This document shows positions 1 through 9,065 of a stretch of DNA of 64,000 nucleotides, piece after piece. Below the pieces are notes generated by a model. The model searched no databases, had not been told where the DNA came from, and was given only the letters and a program-made list of their open reading frames with translations. Position numbers and translations under genes: made by a program. Source of the DNA: Hoeflea ulvae (lineage in GTDB: Bacteria; Pseudomonadota; Alphaproteobacteria; Rhizobiales; Rhizobiaceae). Numbering within the stretch: the stretch's first letter is position 1; every line of letters begins with the position of its first letter. Where the stretch lies: the NCBI RefSeq assembly GCF_026619435.1, contig NZ_JAOVZQ010000001.1, positions 1,123,501 through 1,187,500 on the forward strand, read 5' to 3'.

Positions 1-1
1 C

Positions 2-586
2 GGCATAGCAGCACCGACGGAAGCCGCAGCCATCGGCGTTGCCGGAGCATTGCTGGCGGTGATCGTCAACGGACGGTTCAAACTTCGCGATGTGCATGAC
101 ACCGTGTTGCAGACCGGGCGTGCCATCGGGCCGGTCCTATGGGTATTCCTGGGTGCGAATTCGCTGATCAGCATCTATTCCCTGTCCGGCGGTGTCGGCT
201 ATCTGGCGGGGCTGATCGGTTCGGTCGACCTGCCGCCGCTGGGCATCCTGCTGGTGATCGTCTTCATGCTGTTTCTGCTCGGCATGGTGATGGACTGGAT
301 CGGCATCGCCATCCTGACCATGCCGGTGTTTCTTCCCGTCGTGCAAACGCTTGGCTACGATCCGATCTGGTTCGGCGTTGTTTTCTGCATCAGCATGCAG
401 ATCGCCTATCTGACGCCCCCGATCGGTGCGTCGGCCTTCTATCTCAAGAGCGTGGCTCCGCCTGATGTGACCTTGTCGGAAATCTTCGCCTCGATCTGGC
501 CTTTCGTCGGCCTGCAGGTGCTGATCCTGGCTGTCGTGATTGCCTTTCCGGACCTGGCGCTGTGGTTGCCTGCGCAGATGCGATGA
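2..586 (+). CDS. TRAP transporter large permease (DctM family), C-terminal part only
   Basis: The reading frame is open from base 2 and carries the hallmark PTEAAAIG motif (codons at 14-37), found in the middle of DctM-type large permeases, followed by several hydrophobic segments. The family is about 425 aa, so roughly the last 194 residues are in the window. It is an inner-membrane subunit that moves an organic-acid substrate together with the DctQ and DctP partners, which must lie upstream of the window. A GTG, TTG or ATG start inside this frame (for example 50) would be an artefact. The gene is followed by 318 bp without a gene and then by a separately promoted GntR gene. Confidence 0.9.
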   Translation, partial: GIAAPTEAAAIGVAGALLAVIVNGRFKLRDVHDTVLQTGRAIGPVLWVFLGANSLISIYSLSGGVGYLAGLIGSVDLPPLGILLVIVFMLFLLGMVMDWIGIAILTMPVFLPVVQTLGYDPIWFGVVFCISMQIAYLTPPIGASAFYLKSVAPPDVTLSEIFASIWPFVGLQVLILAVVIAFPDLALWLPAQMR

Positions 587-837
587 CGGGCATGCGCACC
601 GCCTCGCAGCCCCCACATTCAGCGGGGCGTTCGCACGGCTATTGGCAAAAGGATTTCCTGCGCCCTGTGGCGCCGGGTGATTCTTGACGGTTTACTGCCC
701 AATCCTGTCGTCCCTCAATGCAGATCGTTCGCCGCTGGTTCAATGATGGACCGGTGGCTGCGGCATGGCTGTGCCCGGTCAAGGGCCGGCCCGGCCGCGG
801 CGCGATGCCGTTCACCCGCGCCATGGCTGGCCAGAAC

Positions 838-884
838 TATAATTTTTCTTTTCGTATATGAAAAAGACAATTTTCGTATATGAA
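838..884 (+). promoter_or_regulatory. GntR-gene promoter with tandem operator
   Basis: A consensus -10 hexamer TATAAT lies at 838-843; no good -35 is visible at the usual distance. Two identical 12-mers TTCGTATATGAA follow at 851-862 and 873-884, exactly 22 bp apart, so on the same DNA face. Each is a near-palindrome with one mismatch between half-sites. Their position over the expected start site and leader suggests autorepression by the GntR protein encoded just downstream. The rest of the 587-837 interval shows nothing I can name. Confidence 0.6.
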
Positions 885-904
885 TGGGTGAAGAGGAGTT
901 TTGC

Positions 905-1630
905 ATGGCTGCGCGTCAACCGCTTTCCGGAATGGTCGCCGATCAGATCCGCGACCAGATTTCCAATGGTCAGCTTCTGCCCGGGCAGAAGCTGAACGAA
1001 CGCGAGATCATGGACCGGCTGGGAATCACCCGCACGCCCTTGCGCGAGGCAATGTCGATCCTTTTAGGCGAGAAGCTGATCGAGACGTCGCCCAGTCGCG
1101 GCGCTATCGTCACCGTGCTCAGCGACGCCGACATCAGGGCGATGCTGGAGGTGCGCGGAATTTTCGAGCGGCGCGCCGGCGAACTGGCCGCCGCGCGCGC
1201 CAGCGATGACGAGATAGCCGCGCTTGCTGCGACCTGCGCGCGGATGGAGGAGCTGCGGCGCCAGGGCGATGCCACCGGCTGGTGGGAGATGAACCGCCTG
1301 TTTCACAGCGACATCGTGGCGCTCAGCGGCAATCCGGTGCTGGTCGATTACTACGCCAACACCTCGTTGCGCATGACAGTCTACAACTATTTCAACCGGC
1401 TTGGCGTGACCAGCAGCGAGCGCTGGGCCGCCTCGGCCGCCGAGCATGAGCAGATCCTTGACCGGCTCGGCCGGCGCGACGGGCCGGGGCTGGGGGCCCT
1501 GCTCGAGGAGCATTTGATGAGCTCCTGGCTGGTCGCCCGCCAGATCGTGCAGACACATGGGAGGGAGGCCGAGCTTTTCTCCTCCCGCTTCCGGGAACTT
1601 AAAACGGCGCAAGGCGCAGGAGAAAGCTGA
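905..1630 (+). CDS. GntR-family transcriptional regulator, FCD (FadR-like) subfamily
   Basis: The protein has an N-terminal winged helix-turn-helix (LNEREIMDRLGITRTPLREAM) and a C-terminal helical FCD domain with the metal or ligand-site motifs MNRLFHSDIV and AEHEQIL. Members repress or activate neighbouring catabolic genes in response to small organic acids. I place the start at the ATG at 905 because AAGAGGAG at 891-898 is well spaced from it; the ATG at 884 lies within the second operator repeat. The enolase-superfamily gene starts 2 bp after the stop, so the two are co-transcribed and this regulator probably controls that gene. Confidence 0.9.
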   Translation: MAARQPLSGMVADQIRDQISNGQLLPGQKLNEREIMDRLGITRTPLREAMSILLGEKLIETSPSRGAIVTVLSDADIRAMLEVRGIFERRAGELAAARASDDEIAALAATCARMEELRRQGDATGWWEMNRLFHSDIVALSGNPVLVDYYANTSLRMTVYNYFNRLGVTSSERWAASAAEHEQILDRLGRRDGPGLGALLEEHLMSSWLVARQIVQTHGREAELFSSRFRELKTAQGAGES

Positions 1631-1632
1631 GA

Positions 1633-2814
1633 ATGAAAATTGTAAAGGCCGAAATCTTTGACATCGACTGCCCCAGGCGCAAGTCGTGGCATCCGGTTCT
1701 GCTGCGGCTGACCACGGATGAGGGGCTGACCGGTGTCGGCGAAGCGGCCATGGCCTATGGGGTGGGGCGCAGCGGCGCTGCTCATCTGACGAAAAACCTG
1801 GTGGAATCCTTTGCCCTGGGCGCGGACCCGACGGACACCGAGCTGCTGTGGGAGCGGATGTACCGCGAATCCTTCTGGGGCCTGGGCGGCGGTGCGGTGG
1901 TGTTCGCTGCCATGAGCGCCATCGACATGGCTTGCTGGGACATCAGGGGCAAGGCTGCCGGCCTTCCCGTTTACAAGCTTCTGGGCGGCAAGACCAATCC
2001 GTCGCTGCGGTCCTATGCCAGCCAGTTGCAATTCGGCTGGGGCCAGGAGCAGGTCGAGAGCCTGACCGATCCGAAGGACTATGCAGAGGCCGCGCTGCGC
2101 GCAGTCGCCGAAGGCTATAGCTGCGTCAAGGTCGACCCGCTGATGTTCGATGCCGAAGGCAAGCGCCATTACGATCTCACGCGGATGTTCCAGCCCGCCC
2201 AGATCCGCATGTATGTCGACCGTATCGAGGCCATTCGTGATGCGATCGGCAGCGATGTCGACATCATTCTCGAAGTGCACGGGGCGACCAGCGTCACCTC
2301 GGCGCTTCAGATTGCACGTGCCTGCGAGCATCTCGACATCTTCTATTATGAGGAGCCGGTGAATTACCAGAACCCCAAGCTGCACGAAAAATTCGCCCAG
2401 GGCACCCGCATCCCGGTCGCCGGCGGCGAGCGCATTTACACCCGCTCCGGCCTGCGCCCCTATCTGGAAAGCCAGAGCCTTGATGTCCTGCAGCCCGATA
2501 TCGGACTGACGGGCGGGCTGACCGAGGCGAAAAAGGTCTGCGATTATGCTCACATGTATGATGTCGGCATTCAGGCCCATGTCTGCGGCAGCCCGATTTC
2601 AACCGCGGCCGCCCTCCATCTCGAAACCGTCATCCCCAATTTCACCATCCACGAACATCACACCTATGCGATGAAGTCCTGGAACATCGAACTGTGCGAT
2701 GTCGACCTGCAGCCGGTGCAAGGAACATTCACCGTTCCCGAAACGCCGGGACTTGGCATCGGCCTCAACGACGCCGTCGTCTGCAGGTCGCCGAACATGG
2801 TGATCACCGCCTGA
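1633..2814 (+). CDS. Mandelate racemase/muconate lactonizing enzyme family protein, probable sugar-acid dehydratase
   Basis: This 393-aa protein has the enolase-superfamily layout: an N-terminal capping domain, then a TIM barrel with the base motif CVKVDP, metal-ligand segments LEVHG, YEEPV and AGGERIY, and the distal histidine motif QAHVCGSP. The order and the H near the end match the mandelate racemase subgroup, whose sugar-acid members (galactonate- or gluconate-type) dehydrate an acid sugar to a 2-keto-3-deoxy acid. The exact substrate cannot be read from sequence. It forms an operon with the upstream GntR gene; a Shine-Dalgarno-like AGGAGA lies inside the end of that gene. A convergent hairpin follows at 2874. 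Confidence 0.85.
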   Translation: MKIVKAEIFDIDCPRRKSWHPVLLRLTTDEGLTGVGEAAMAYGVGRSGAAHLTKNLVESFALGADPTDTELLWERMYRESFWGLGGGAVVFAAMSAIDMACWDIRGKAAGLPVYKLLGGKTNPSLRSYASQLQFGWGQEQVESLTDPKDYAEAALRAVAEGYSCVKVDPLMFDAEGKRHYDLTRMFQPAQIRMYVDRIEAIRDAIGSDVDIILEVHGATSVTSALQIARACEHLDIFYYEEPVNYQNPKLHEKFAQGTRIPVAGGERIYTRSGLRPYLESQSLDVLQPDIGLTGGLTEAKKVCDYAHMYDVGIQAHVCGSPISTAAALHLETVIPNFTIHEHHTYAMKSWNIELCDVDLQPVQGTFTVPETPGLGIGLNDAVVCRSPNMVITA

Positions 2815-2873
2815 GGCAACGGGACCACACCGGCTCATCCGGACCGGATCCCGTGGGCATCCTCTGTAACTGC

Positions 2874-2912
2874 GACAGCGCCGCCGGTTTGGTCGGATCC
2901 GGCGACGCTGTC
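2874..2912. terminator. Hairpin between convergent genes
   Basis: The arms 2874-2887 and 2899-2912 pair over 14 bp with one mismatch around an 11-base loop. It lies between the stop codons of the enolase-superfamily gene and the convergent bisC-like gene, so it may end transcripts from both sides. The following bases are only weakly T-rich. Confidence 0.55.
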
Positions 2913-2976
2913 GATCTTACTTTGCGAAAAGAGGCGGCTCTGCGAAGCGCATCGGCCGCTGACACGGCGCGCGGCG

Positions 2977-5303
2977 CTAGGTCCGCGCCGGGCGTCCGGG
3001 CAGCAGATCCTCGTGCCGGATGGCGGCCGGTGCCTGGCCCTGGTATTTTCCGACGGAAACAAGCGAGAGCTGTCCCGAGCAGCCCTGGCTGAAGCGCGAG
3101 GTCGGGCGGTCCGCCGTCACCGCATTGGGGTTGCCGTTGACACAGGCAATGCCCACGCCTTCGATCCGGCGCGGTGCATACCACGCGCCTGTCGACAGCT
3201 GGATCACCCGCGGCATCACGTCCGGGCTGGGCTCGGCGGCGGCCAGTGTCGCGCCGCGCGCGTTCGAAATGGTGATGATGTCACCTTTGCAAATGCCGAG
3301 CGCGCGGGCGTCCTCCTCGTTCATCCGGGCCACTTCGCGACCGGCAATCTTGCCCGCCATGCTGGTTGCGCCGAAATCAAGCTGGCTGTGCAGCTTGCCC
3401 CTTGGCTGGTTTGCGACCAGCTGAAAGCCGTGCGTGTCTGAAAGCGAGGCGCCGAGCCATTCAGCGGGCGCGAGCCAGGCCGGATGGCCTGGCAGGCCGG
3501 TTGAGGCGACGAGCTCGGAGAAGATCTCGATGCGTCCGCTCTGCGTCATGAGCGGCGCGGCGTCGGGGTCGGCATGAAAGGCTTCCATCATGCTGGGCTC
3601 ATCCGACAACGGCAGCGCCAGCGGTGCGCCGGCCATGAAGCTGTCGAAATCCGGCACCGGGTCCCCCCGCGCTGTCTCATCGCGGTTTCGGTTCGTCCAT
3701 AGAGATGTTTGAGCCAGTCACGCGCGCTGCGACCTTCCGAATAGGAGTCGGCGCAGCCCAGCCGTTCCGCCAGATCGCAGAAGATGGCGTAGTCATCCCG
3801 TGCCTCGCCATAAGGCTCGGTCAGTTTCTGCATCGGCATGAGGAAGGGGTCGCCGGCGCTTGCGCCAATGTCTTCGCGCTCGACGGTCATTGTCGCCGGG
3901 AAGATGATGTCGGCATGGCAGGCCGTGGCCGTGCACATGCTTTCATGCACGATGATCGTGTCGGGCCGCGAAAAGGCCTGTTGAAGCCGGCTGAGATCCT
4001 GATGGTGGTGGAACGGATTGCCGCCCGCCCAATAGACGAGCTTGATGTCGCCATACCGGCGGGTTGTGCCGCGATAGCTGTATTGCGCCCCCGGATTGAG
4101 CAGCAGATCGGAAATTCGCGCCACCGGGATGAAATCTCCCGAGCCGTTGCGTCCCTGGGGAAGCGTCGGCAGCGGCACGGCCAGTTGCGGCTTTCCGTGA
4201 TTCCCCATCGAGCCCAATGCATAGCTGAAACCCGCGCCGGCCTGGGTGCCGCCAAGCATGGCCGACAACACCAGCGCCATCCATACCGGCTGCTCGCCGT
4301 TTTCGGCCCGCTGCAGGCTGTAGCTGACCGTCACCAGCGTCCGCTTGTGCGCCGCCTCTTCGGCCAGCGCTCGGATCTGTGCCGCCGGGACGCCGCAGAT
4401 CGTCTCGGCCCATTCGGCCGTCTTGGGCTGCCGGTCGGTGTGGCCCTGAAGATAGGCGTTGAGCGCCTCCCATCCGCGTGTGTATTTCGAAATGTAATCG
4501 TGATCGACAAGGCCCATGGCCTCGAGGTGATGGGCCATGCCCAGCATCATCGCGACATCGGTTCCCGGGCGTGGCGCGTAGCGCGTGACATTCGCGTCGG
4601 TGTTGAAATCATCCCGCAGCGGACTGACGGACGCGAAATGGCATCCGCGCGCAGCCGCCATCCGGATCGTGTCCCGGGCAATATGTTGTGAGGACCCGCC
4701 GGGGCTGACTGACAGGTTGCGCACCGGCATCCCGCCAAAGGCAATCACCAGCTCGGTGGTGTCGCGGATATGTTGCCACCAATTGCCCTCCCGCGAAATC
4801 CGGGTGGAATTGCCTGCCACCGTGTCGAGGATCACCGAGCCGGCTGCGCTGGAATAGGTATCGACGGCGGCGACATAGCCGCCAAAGGCCATGTTGAGAA
4901 AGCGGTGAACCTGGCTCTGCGCATGGTGGAATCGCCCGGCCGAAGACCAGCCATAGGAGCCTCCGAAGACGTGGCGTCCCAGGGTGGCGCCATCGTCGGG
5001 AATTCCGCCGCCCAGCCGCTTGAGTTCGGCCGCGGCGATGTCGAGCGCCTTGTCCCAATCCATCTCGATATAGTCGTCGCTGCCGCGCCGGCCATCCGGG
5101 CCGGGACCGTCGGTGAGCCAGCCGCGGCGAACCAGCGGCCGCGACAGCCGCGCCGGATGGTTCAGGGCCGAGATCATGTTTTGCAGGATCGGCGAGGGAT
5201 CGGGATCCTTGTCAAAGGGCTGGATGACGAGTTGGCCGTCCTCGCGGGTCGCGGAAAAAGCGCCCCAATGGCTGCTGTGATAGCGCGGAGAGTTTTCTGT
5301 CAC
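2977..5303 (-). pseudogene. bisC: BisC/TorA-type molybdopterin oxidoreductase, split by one frameshift
   Basis: Two minus-strand frames (3588-5303 and 2977-3657) together give about 770 aa, the usual size of biotin-sulfoxide or TMAO/DMSO reductases. The motif YGWSSAGR near residue 120 includes the position of the serine that coordinates molybdenum in this subgroup. The second part is the bis-MGD binding C-terminal domain. No Tat signal is seen, so a cytoplasmic BisC-like enzyme acting on S- or N-oxides (biotin or methionine sulfoxide are known substrates) is likeliest. The frame is lost at a run of six C (3663-3668, plus strand); one extra base there restores Gly-Asp-Pro-Val-Pro-Asp-Phe and a full protein. 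It starts at GTG (5301-5303). This is either a recent mutation or a base-calling error. Confidence 0.8.
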
Positions 5304-5569
5304 AGGGAGGGTCCTTCAGCAGTGTGTGGTGGCGGAACCGCTTTTGTGTCGCGGGCGCATGGTTTCATCGCAAGTTGTAAGGCGGAGCCAGCCATCTGAT
5401 GCGCGTGGGCGGAAGTGCATTGACGGACACACACAATATTTTCCGCCCCGGCACGACGCCCTGATGCATCACTTGAAAGCCAGGTTTTCTGGCCGTTTGC
5501 TGCCATGTCCGGTCCCTCCGCTCTGGCTCCCTCGGTGTCGCTCATCCTGTTCCGGCCTGAAAAAACAGA

Positions 5570-5625
5570 TTGACAGACGGAAGTCAATATTTATACAAGT
5601 TGGTAGGCAATAGTTGTAAATATTG
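5570..5625 (+). promoter_or_regulatory. Candidate promoter and operator dyad upstream of the catabolic operon
   Basis: In the 456-bp divergent gap between bisC and the dehydrogenase gene, an AT-rich patch carries a TTGACA hexamer (5570-5575) with a TTATAC-like -10 about 15 bp on. An inverted repeat follows: CAATATTTATACAA at 5585-5598 and TTGTAAATATTG at 5614-5625, complementary except for a 2-bp insertion. This looks like a repressor site, probably for a GntR-type protein. The remainder of 5304-5759 holds no gene that I can support. Confidence 0.5.
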
Positions 5626-5759
5626 GCAATTTATTTTACGCCGGACACATGATGGAGGCATGCTGACCGCGACCTTTCCCGGACCAATCTCCTAACAGGC
5701 AGGCCGGTCACATCCTCTGTGCGCGCACAGTGTGTGACTGCTCCAGGCAGACATAAGGC

Positions 5760-6821
5760 ATGAACAGCATGGCGTATAACGCTCCCTTGAAAGTAGGCAT
5801 CATCGGTGACGGGTTCATGAATCCGGGCTTCTTTCGCAAGGCCTTTGCGGAAAAGCTCGCGCATGGGGATGTCAGCTACAAGGAGCTCGAGCTGGGATGG
5901 CCGCTCACGGTCAAATCGACGAAAAAGGATCCAGTCCTCCCGATTGGCGAGTTTGTCGGCCGTCCCGAGGACTATTTCGAGTTTCTCTCCGATATCGATG
6001 TGCTGGTGACCCATCTCGCGCCGATCACGGCCGAGAGCCTTGAGCATGCTCCTGGCCTCAAGATCATTGCGGTTTCGCGGGGCGGTCCGATCAATATCGA
6101 TCGCGCAGCGGCAGCCGAACGCGGGGTTGCGGTGGTCAACACGCCAGGCCGCAATGCTTCCGCGGTCGCCGAGTTCACCATCGCCTCGCTGCTTGCCGAA
6201 ACCCGCAATATCGTGCGTGGCCACCTCAATGTGATGCAGGGCGAATTCAAGCGCGATTTCTACCATATCGACCATGTCGGGCCTGAACTGTGCGAATTGA
6301 CCGTCGGCATTGTCGGCTACGGCGACATCGGAATGCGCGTCGCCCGGCTGGCGGCTGCGTTTGGCTCGAAGGTCATCATTTCCGATCCGTTCAAGCAGCT
6401 TACCGATGCGGACCATGCGCTCGGCATCACCAAGGTGGAGCTCGGTGAGCTGATTTCCACCGCAGATGTTGTCACGCTTCATCCGCGTGTCACGCCCGAA
6501 ACTCGCGGCATGATTGGCCGTGCGCAGATCGAACGCATGAAGAAGGGCGCCTATATCGTCAACACCACCCGCGGCGAAGTGCTCGATTATGACGCCTTGT
6601 ATGATGCGCTCAAAAGCGGACATCTCTCCGGTGCCGCGCTCGACACATTCGATCCAGAGCCGCCGCCCGCCGACTGGCCTCTACTGAGATTGCCGAATGT
6701 CACGCTTTCCCCTCACATCGCCGGAGCCTCGCGCTACAGCGTTACCAAAGCAGCCGTCATGATTGCCGAGGATGTGTCGCGCATTCTCGACGGTCAACCT
6801 CCACTTCATCCTGCGAGATAA
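5760..6821 (+). CDS. D-isomer-specific 2-hydroxyacid dehydrogenase (SerA-like)
   Basis: This 353-aa protein has the catalytic arginine segment SRGGPINID (106-114), the NAD-binding loop GYGDIG, the NTTRGEV segment with nearby catalytic glutamate region, and the terminal catalytic histidine in SPHIAGA. The family interconverts D-2-hydroxyacids and 2-oxoacids with NAD(P). It heads a run with a class II aldolase and an FGGY kinase, so it probably oxidises a sugar acid or related hydroxyacid rather than making serine. The ATG at 5760 is very close to AAGG at 5755-5758; the in-frame ATG at 5769 is better spaced and may be the true start. Confidence 0.85.
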   Translation: MNSMAYNAPLKVGIIGDGFMNPGFFRKAFAEKLAHGDVSYKELELGWPLTVKSTKKDPVLPIGEFVGRPEDYFEFLSDIDVLVTHLAPITAESLEHAPGLKIIAVSRGGPINIDRAAAAERGVAVVNTPGRNASAVAEFTIASLLAETRNIVRGHLNVMQGEFKRDFYHIDHVGPELCELTVGIVGYGDIGMRVARLAAAFGSKVIISDPFKQLTDADHALGITKVELGELISTADVVTLHPRVTPETRGMIGRAQIERMKKGAYIVNTTRGEVLDYDALYDALKSGHLSGAALDTFDPEPPPADWPLLRLPNVTLSPHIAGASRYSVTKAAVMIAEDVSRILDGQPPLHPAR

Positions 6822-6826
6822 TATCC

Positions 6827-7501
6827 ATGGACACTCAAGAGCTAGCCCTGCGCACTGAATTGATCGAAGCCTGCCGGGCCATGAACGGGCTTGGTATCAA
6901 CAAGGGGACTGCCGGCAATATTTCCGTGCGCTTCCGCGACGGTTTCCTGATTTCACCGACCGGCATTGCCTATGACAAGCTCAAGCCCGAACACGTGGTC
7001 TACATGACCTGGGAAGCTGAATTCGAAGGTGACGTGCGTCCGTCAAGCGAATGGCGCTTTCACCGCGACATCCTGCGCTCGCGCGATGATCTCAATGCCG
7101 TGGTGCACACCCATTCGACAAATGCCACATCGGTGGCGATCCTCAACAAGGACATCCCGGCCGTGCATTACGCAATCGCCGCCGCGGGCGGTCCGACGAT
7201 CCGCTGTGCGCCCTATGAAACCTTCGGCTCGCAGGAACTCGCCGATCGCATTCTGGTGGCGCTGGAAGACCGTCGTGCCTGCCTGCTGGCGCATCACGGC
7301 GTCATCGCCGCTCATGTCTCGATCGGCCGGGCGCTGTCGCTGGCCGTCACCGTCGAAGAACTGGCGATCCACTATCTCAACTGCCTGCCCATGGGCGAGC
7401 CGCCGGTCCTGTCTGACGAGGAGATCGCCCGGGTCGTCGAGAAGTTCAAGACCTATGGCCAGCAATCCGCAGCGACCCAGAAGTCGCTGCAGGCATCGTG
7501 A
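6827..7501 (+). CDS. Class II aldolase/adducin family protein (FucA-like)
   Basis: At 224 aa it has the size of L-fuculose-phosphate aldolase. The motifs are GTAGNISVR near the N-terminus, the acid-base residue in PSSEWRFH, the zinc histidines in VVHTHS, and AHHG further on. Such enzymes cleave a phosphorylated ketose to dihydroxyacetone phosphate plus an aldehyde, or decarboxylate a related sugar acid. It starts 5 bp after the dehydrogenase gene and is followed 11 bp later by a sugar kinase, so kinase and aldolase probably act one after the other. The substrate is not identifiable. Confidence 0.85.
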   Translation: MDTQELALRTELIEACRAMNGLGINKGTAGNISVRFRDGFLISPTGIAYDKLKPEHVVYMTWEAEFEGDVRPSSEWRFHRDILRSRDDLNAVVHTHSTNATSVAILNKDIPAVHYAIAAAGGPTIRCAPYETFGSQELADRILVALEDRRACLLAHHGVIAAHVSIGRALSLAVTVEELAIHYLNCLPMGEPPVLSDEEIARVVEKFKTYGQQSAATQKSLQAS

Positions 7502-7512
7502 AGACCTAGGCG

Positions 7513-9024
7513 ATGGCGTCAGATCTTGTCCTCTGCCTCGATTCCGGCACCACCAGCGTAAAGGCCGCGGTCTATGACCGGAACGGCCATGCGGTGGCGC
7601 GCGCCGAAACTCCGAACGCGGCGCTGTTGCGCTCGGGAAACCGGGTCGAACAGGACATGGATCGCACACTTGCCGATGCGCGGCAGGTGATCGCGGCGTG
7701 CCTTGATCAGGTCGAAGGCACGGTTTCCGCGCTGGCGCTGACCGCGCAGGGCGACGGGCTGTGGCCGCTTTCGGGCGATCTTGCCCCGGCGGGCAAGGCG
7801 ATAACCTGGCTCGACGGGCGCGCTGCGGAACTGGTAGCCGGCATGGCTGACGCTCTGGATGTGGTCGAGACCATCACCTCCGCACGCCCGACCTCGGCAT
7901 CGCAAACGCTCCAGCTTCTCTGGCTGCAGCACAATGAACCCGAGAGATTTGCGGCGATTCGCTATGCGCTGCGGTTGAAGGAATGGCTGTTCTTCAGCTT
8001 TACCGGGGAGCTGCGCGCCGAATATGGCAGCCTGCTGCCGGCCTGGGGCGACTGGCGTACCGGCAAGCCGATCGGTGAAGTGTCAAAAGCGCTGGGGCTG
8101 GAAAAGGGAACAGAGTTGTTGCCCGAACCGGGCACGGTCACATCCGCTGGCCTTTCCAGCCAGGCAGCAAGGCAGTTGCGGCTGCCGGAAGGTCTGCCCG
8201 TGGTTCTTGGCCCCGGCGATGTGCAGTCGAGCTTCGTCGGCCTCGGTGTCGGCCCCGGCCTTGCGCTGACCCGCGGCTCGGTGTTCGGCACCAGCGCAGT
8301 CCATGGCGGCTACTATGCCGGCATCGGCGACATCCCGGACAAGCCGTCAGGCGCGATGATCCAGCGGTTCGCCACGGGGCAGGGCTTTATCTGTTTCCAT
8401 CCCTGTTTCAACGGCGGCAATCTGATGCGCCATGTCGCAGACCTCGTGGGTGGCGACTTGCCGCGCAATGACCGCCCGGCCTATTCCGGCGTGGTGTTGC
8501 ATCCCTTCTTCGAGCCGGGTGGCGAGCGCGCGCCTGTGACCAACCCGCTGGCCTCGGCCGCCGCATTCGGGCTTGGCGCCGACACAACGGCTGAGCAGCT
8601 TGGATGGGCGGCGCGTGAATCCCTCGCTTTCCTGGCCCGGATGAGCCACGCGGAACTCGGTGACGACGGCAAGAACCGGATCGTGGTGGGCGGCGGCGTG
8701 GCCCGGGATCCGGTCCTGATGCAACTGCTTGCGACGGTGCTGGGCCGCAGCGTGCTGCCGCATTCGGGTGGCGACACCGCCCTTCGCGGTCTCGCCGCCA
8801 TTGCCATGGGCGCGCTTGATGCCGGGCCTGACCGCGGCAAGCCCGATGAGACCTATCTCTCGCCATCGGGCACTGAAATCCAGCCGGAAACCGGCGCCGT
8901 GCCTGCTTTCCTGAGCCGCAAGATGGAGCTCTTCGAACAGCTTCTCGCCGATGTGTCCCGGCATTGGGAGGAACTGGCGAAGGTCAGGGAGGACGCGGCC
9001 GCACTGACCGGCGGGCAGATCTAA
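7513..9024 (+). CDS. FGGY-family carbohydrate kinase
   Basis: This 503-aa protein has the phosphate-1 motif LDSGTTSVKAAVYD at the start, GPGDVQSSFVGLG in the middle and the C-terminal VGGGVARDP adenosine motif. These are typical of xylulo-, ribulo-, glycerol- and related kinases. The reaction is ATP-dependent phosphorylation of a sugar or polyol in the cytoplasm. Its position directly behind the class II aldolase suggests that it makes the aldolase substrate. It is only distantly similar to the second FGGY kinase in the window (the LsrK at 25.0-26.6 kb). Confidence 0.88.
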   Translation: MASDLVLCLDSGTTSVKAAVYDRNGHAVARAETPNAALLRSGNRVEQDMDRTLADARQVIAACLDQVEGTVSALALTAQGDGLWPLSGDLAPAGKAITWLDGRAAELVAGMADALDVVETITSARPTSASQTLQLLWLQHNEPERFAAIRYALRLKEWLFFSFTGELRAEYGSLLPAWGDWRTGKPIGEVSKALGLEKGTELLPEPGTVTSAGLSSQAARQLRLPEGLPVVLGPGDVQSSFVGLGVGPGLALTRGSVFGTSAVHGGYYAGIGDIPDKPSGAMIQRFATGQGFICFHPCFNGGNLMRHVADLVGGDLPRNDRPAYSGVVLHPFFEPGGERAPVTNPLASAAAFGLGADTTAEQLGWAARESLAFLARMSHAELGDDGKNRIVVGGGVARDPVLMQLLATVLGRSVLPHSGGDTALRGLAAIAMGALDAGPDRGKPDETYLSPSGTEIQPETGAVPAFLSRKMELFEQLLADVSRHWEELAKVREDAAALTGGQI

Positions 9025-9065
9025 GCAGGGTATCAACAAGCATTGTCCAGGGAGGAAGAGTTGAA

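Noticed and set aside
3705..4691. Plus-strand open frame of 328 aa opposite bisC
   Set aside because: It is a high-GC antisense shadow: the minus strand carries clear molybdoenzyme motifs throughout.
2977..5303. Programmed frameshifting or two separate genes for the BisC-like protein
   Set aside because: The second frame has no ribosome-binding site of its own, the usual enzyme is one chain, and no slippery-site stimulator was seen; a single indel in a C run is simpler.
6827..7501. MTA-derived sugar aldolase of the DHAP shunt
   Set aside because: The partner genes expected (methylthioribose kinase and isomerase) are absent and the adjacent kinase is FGGY type.
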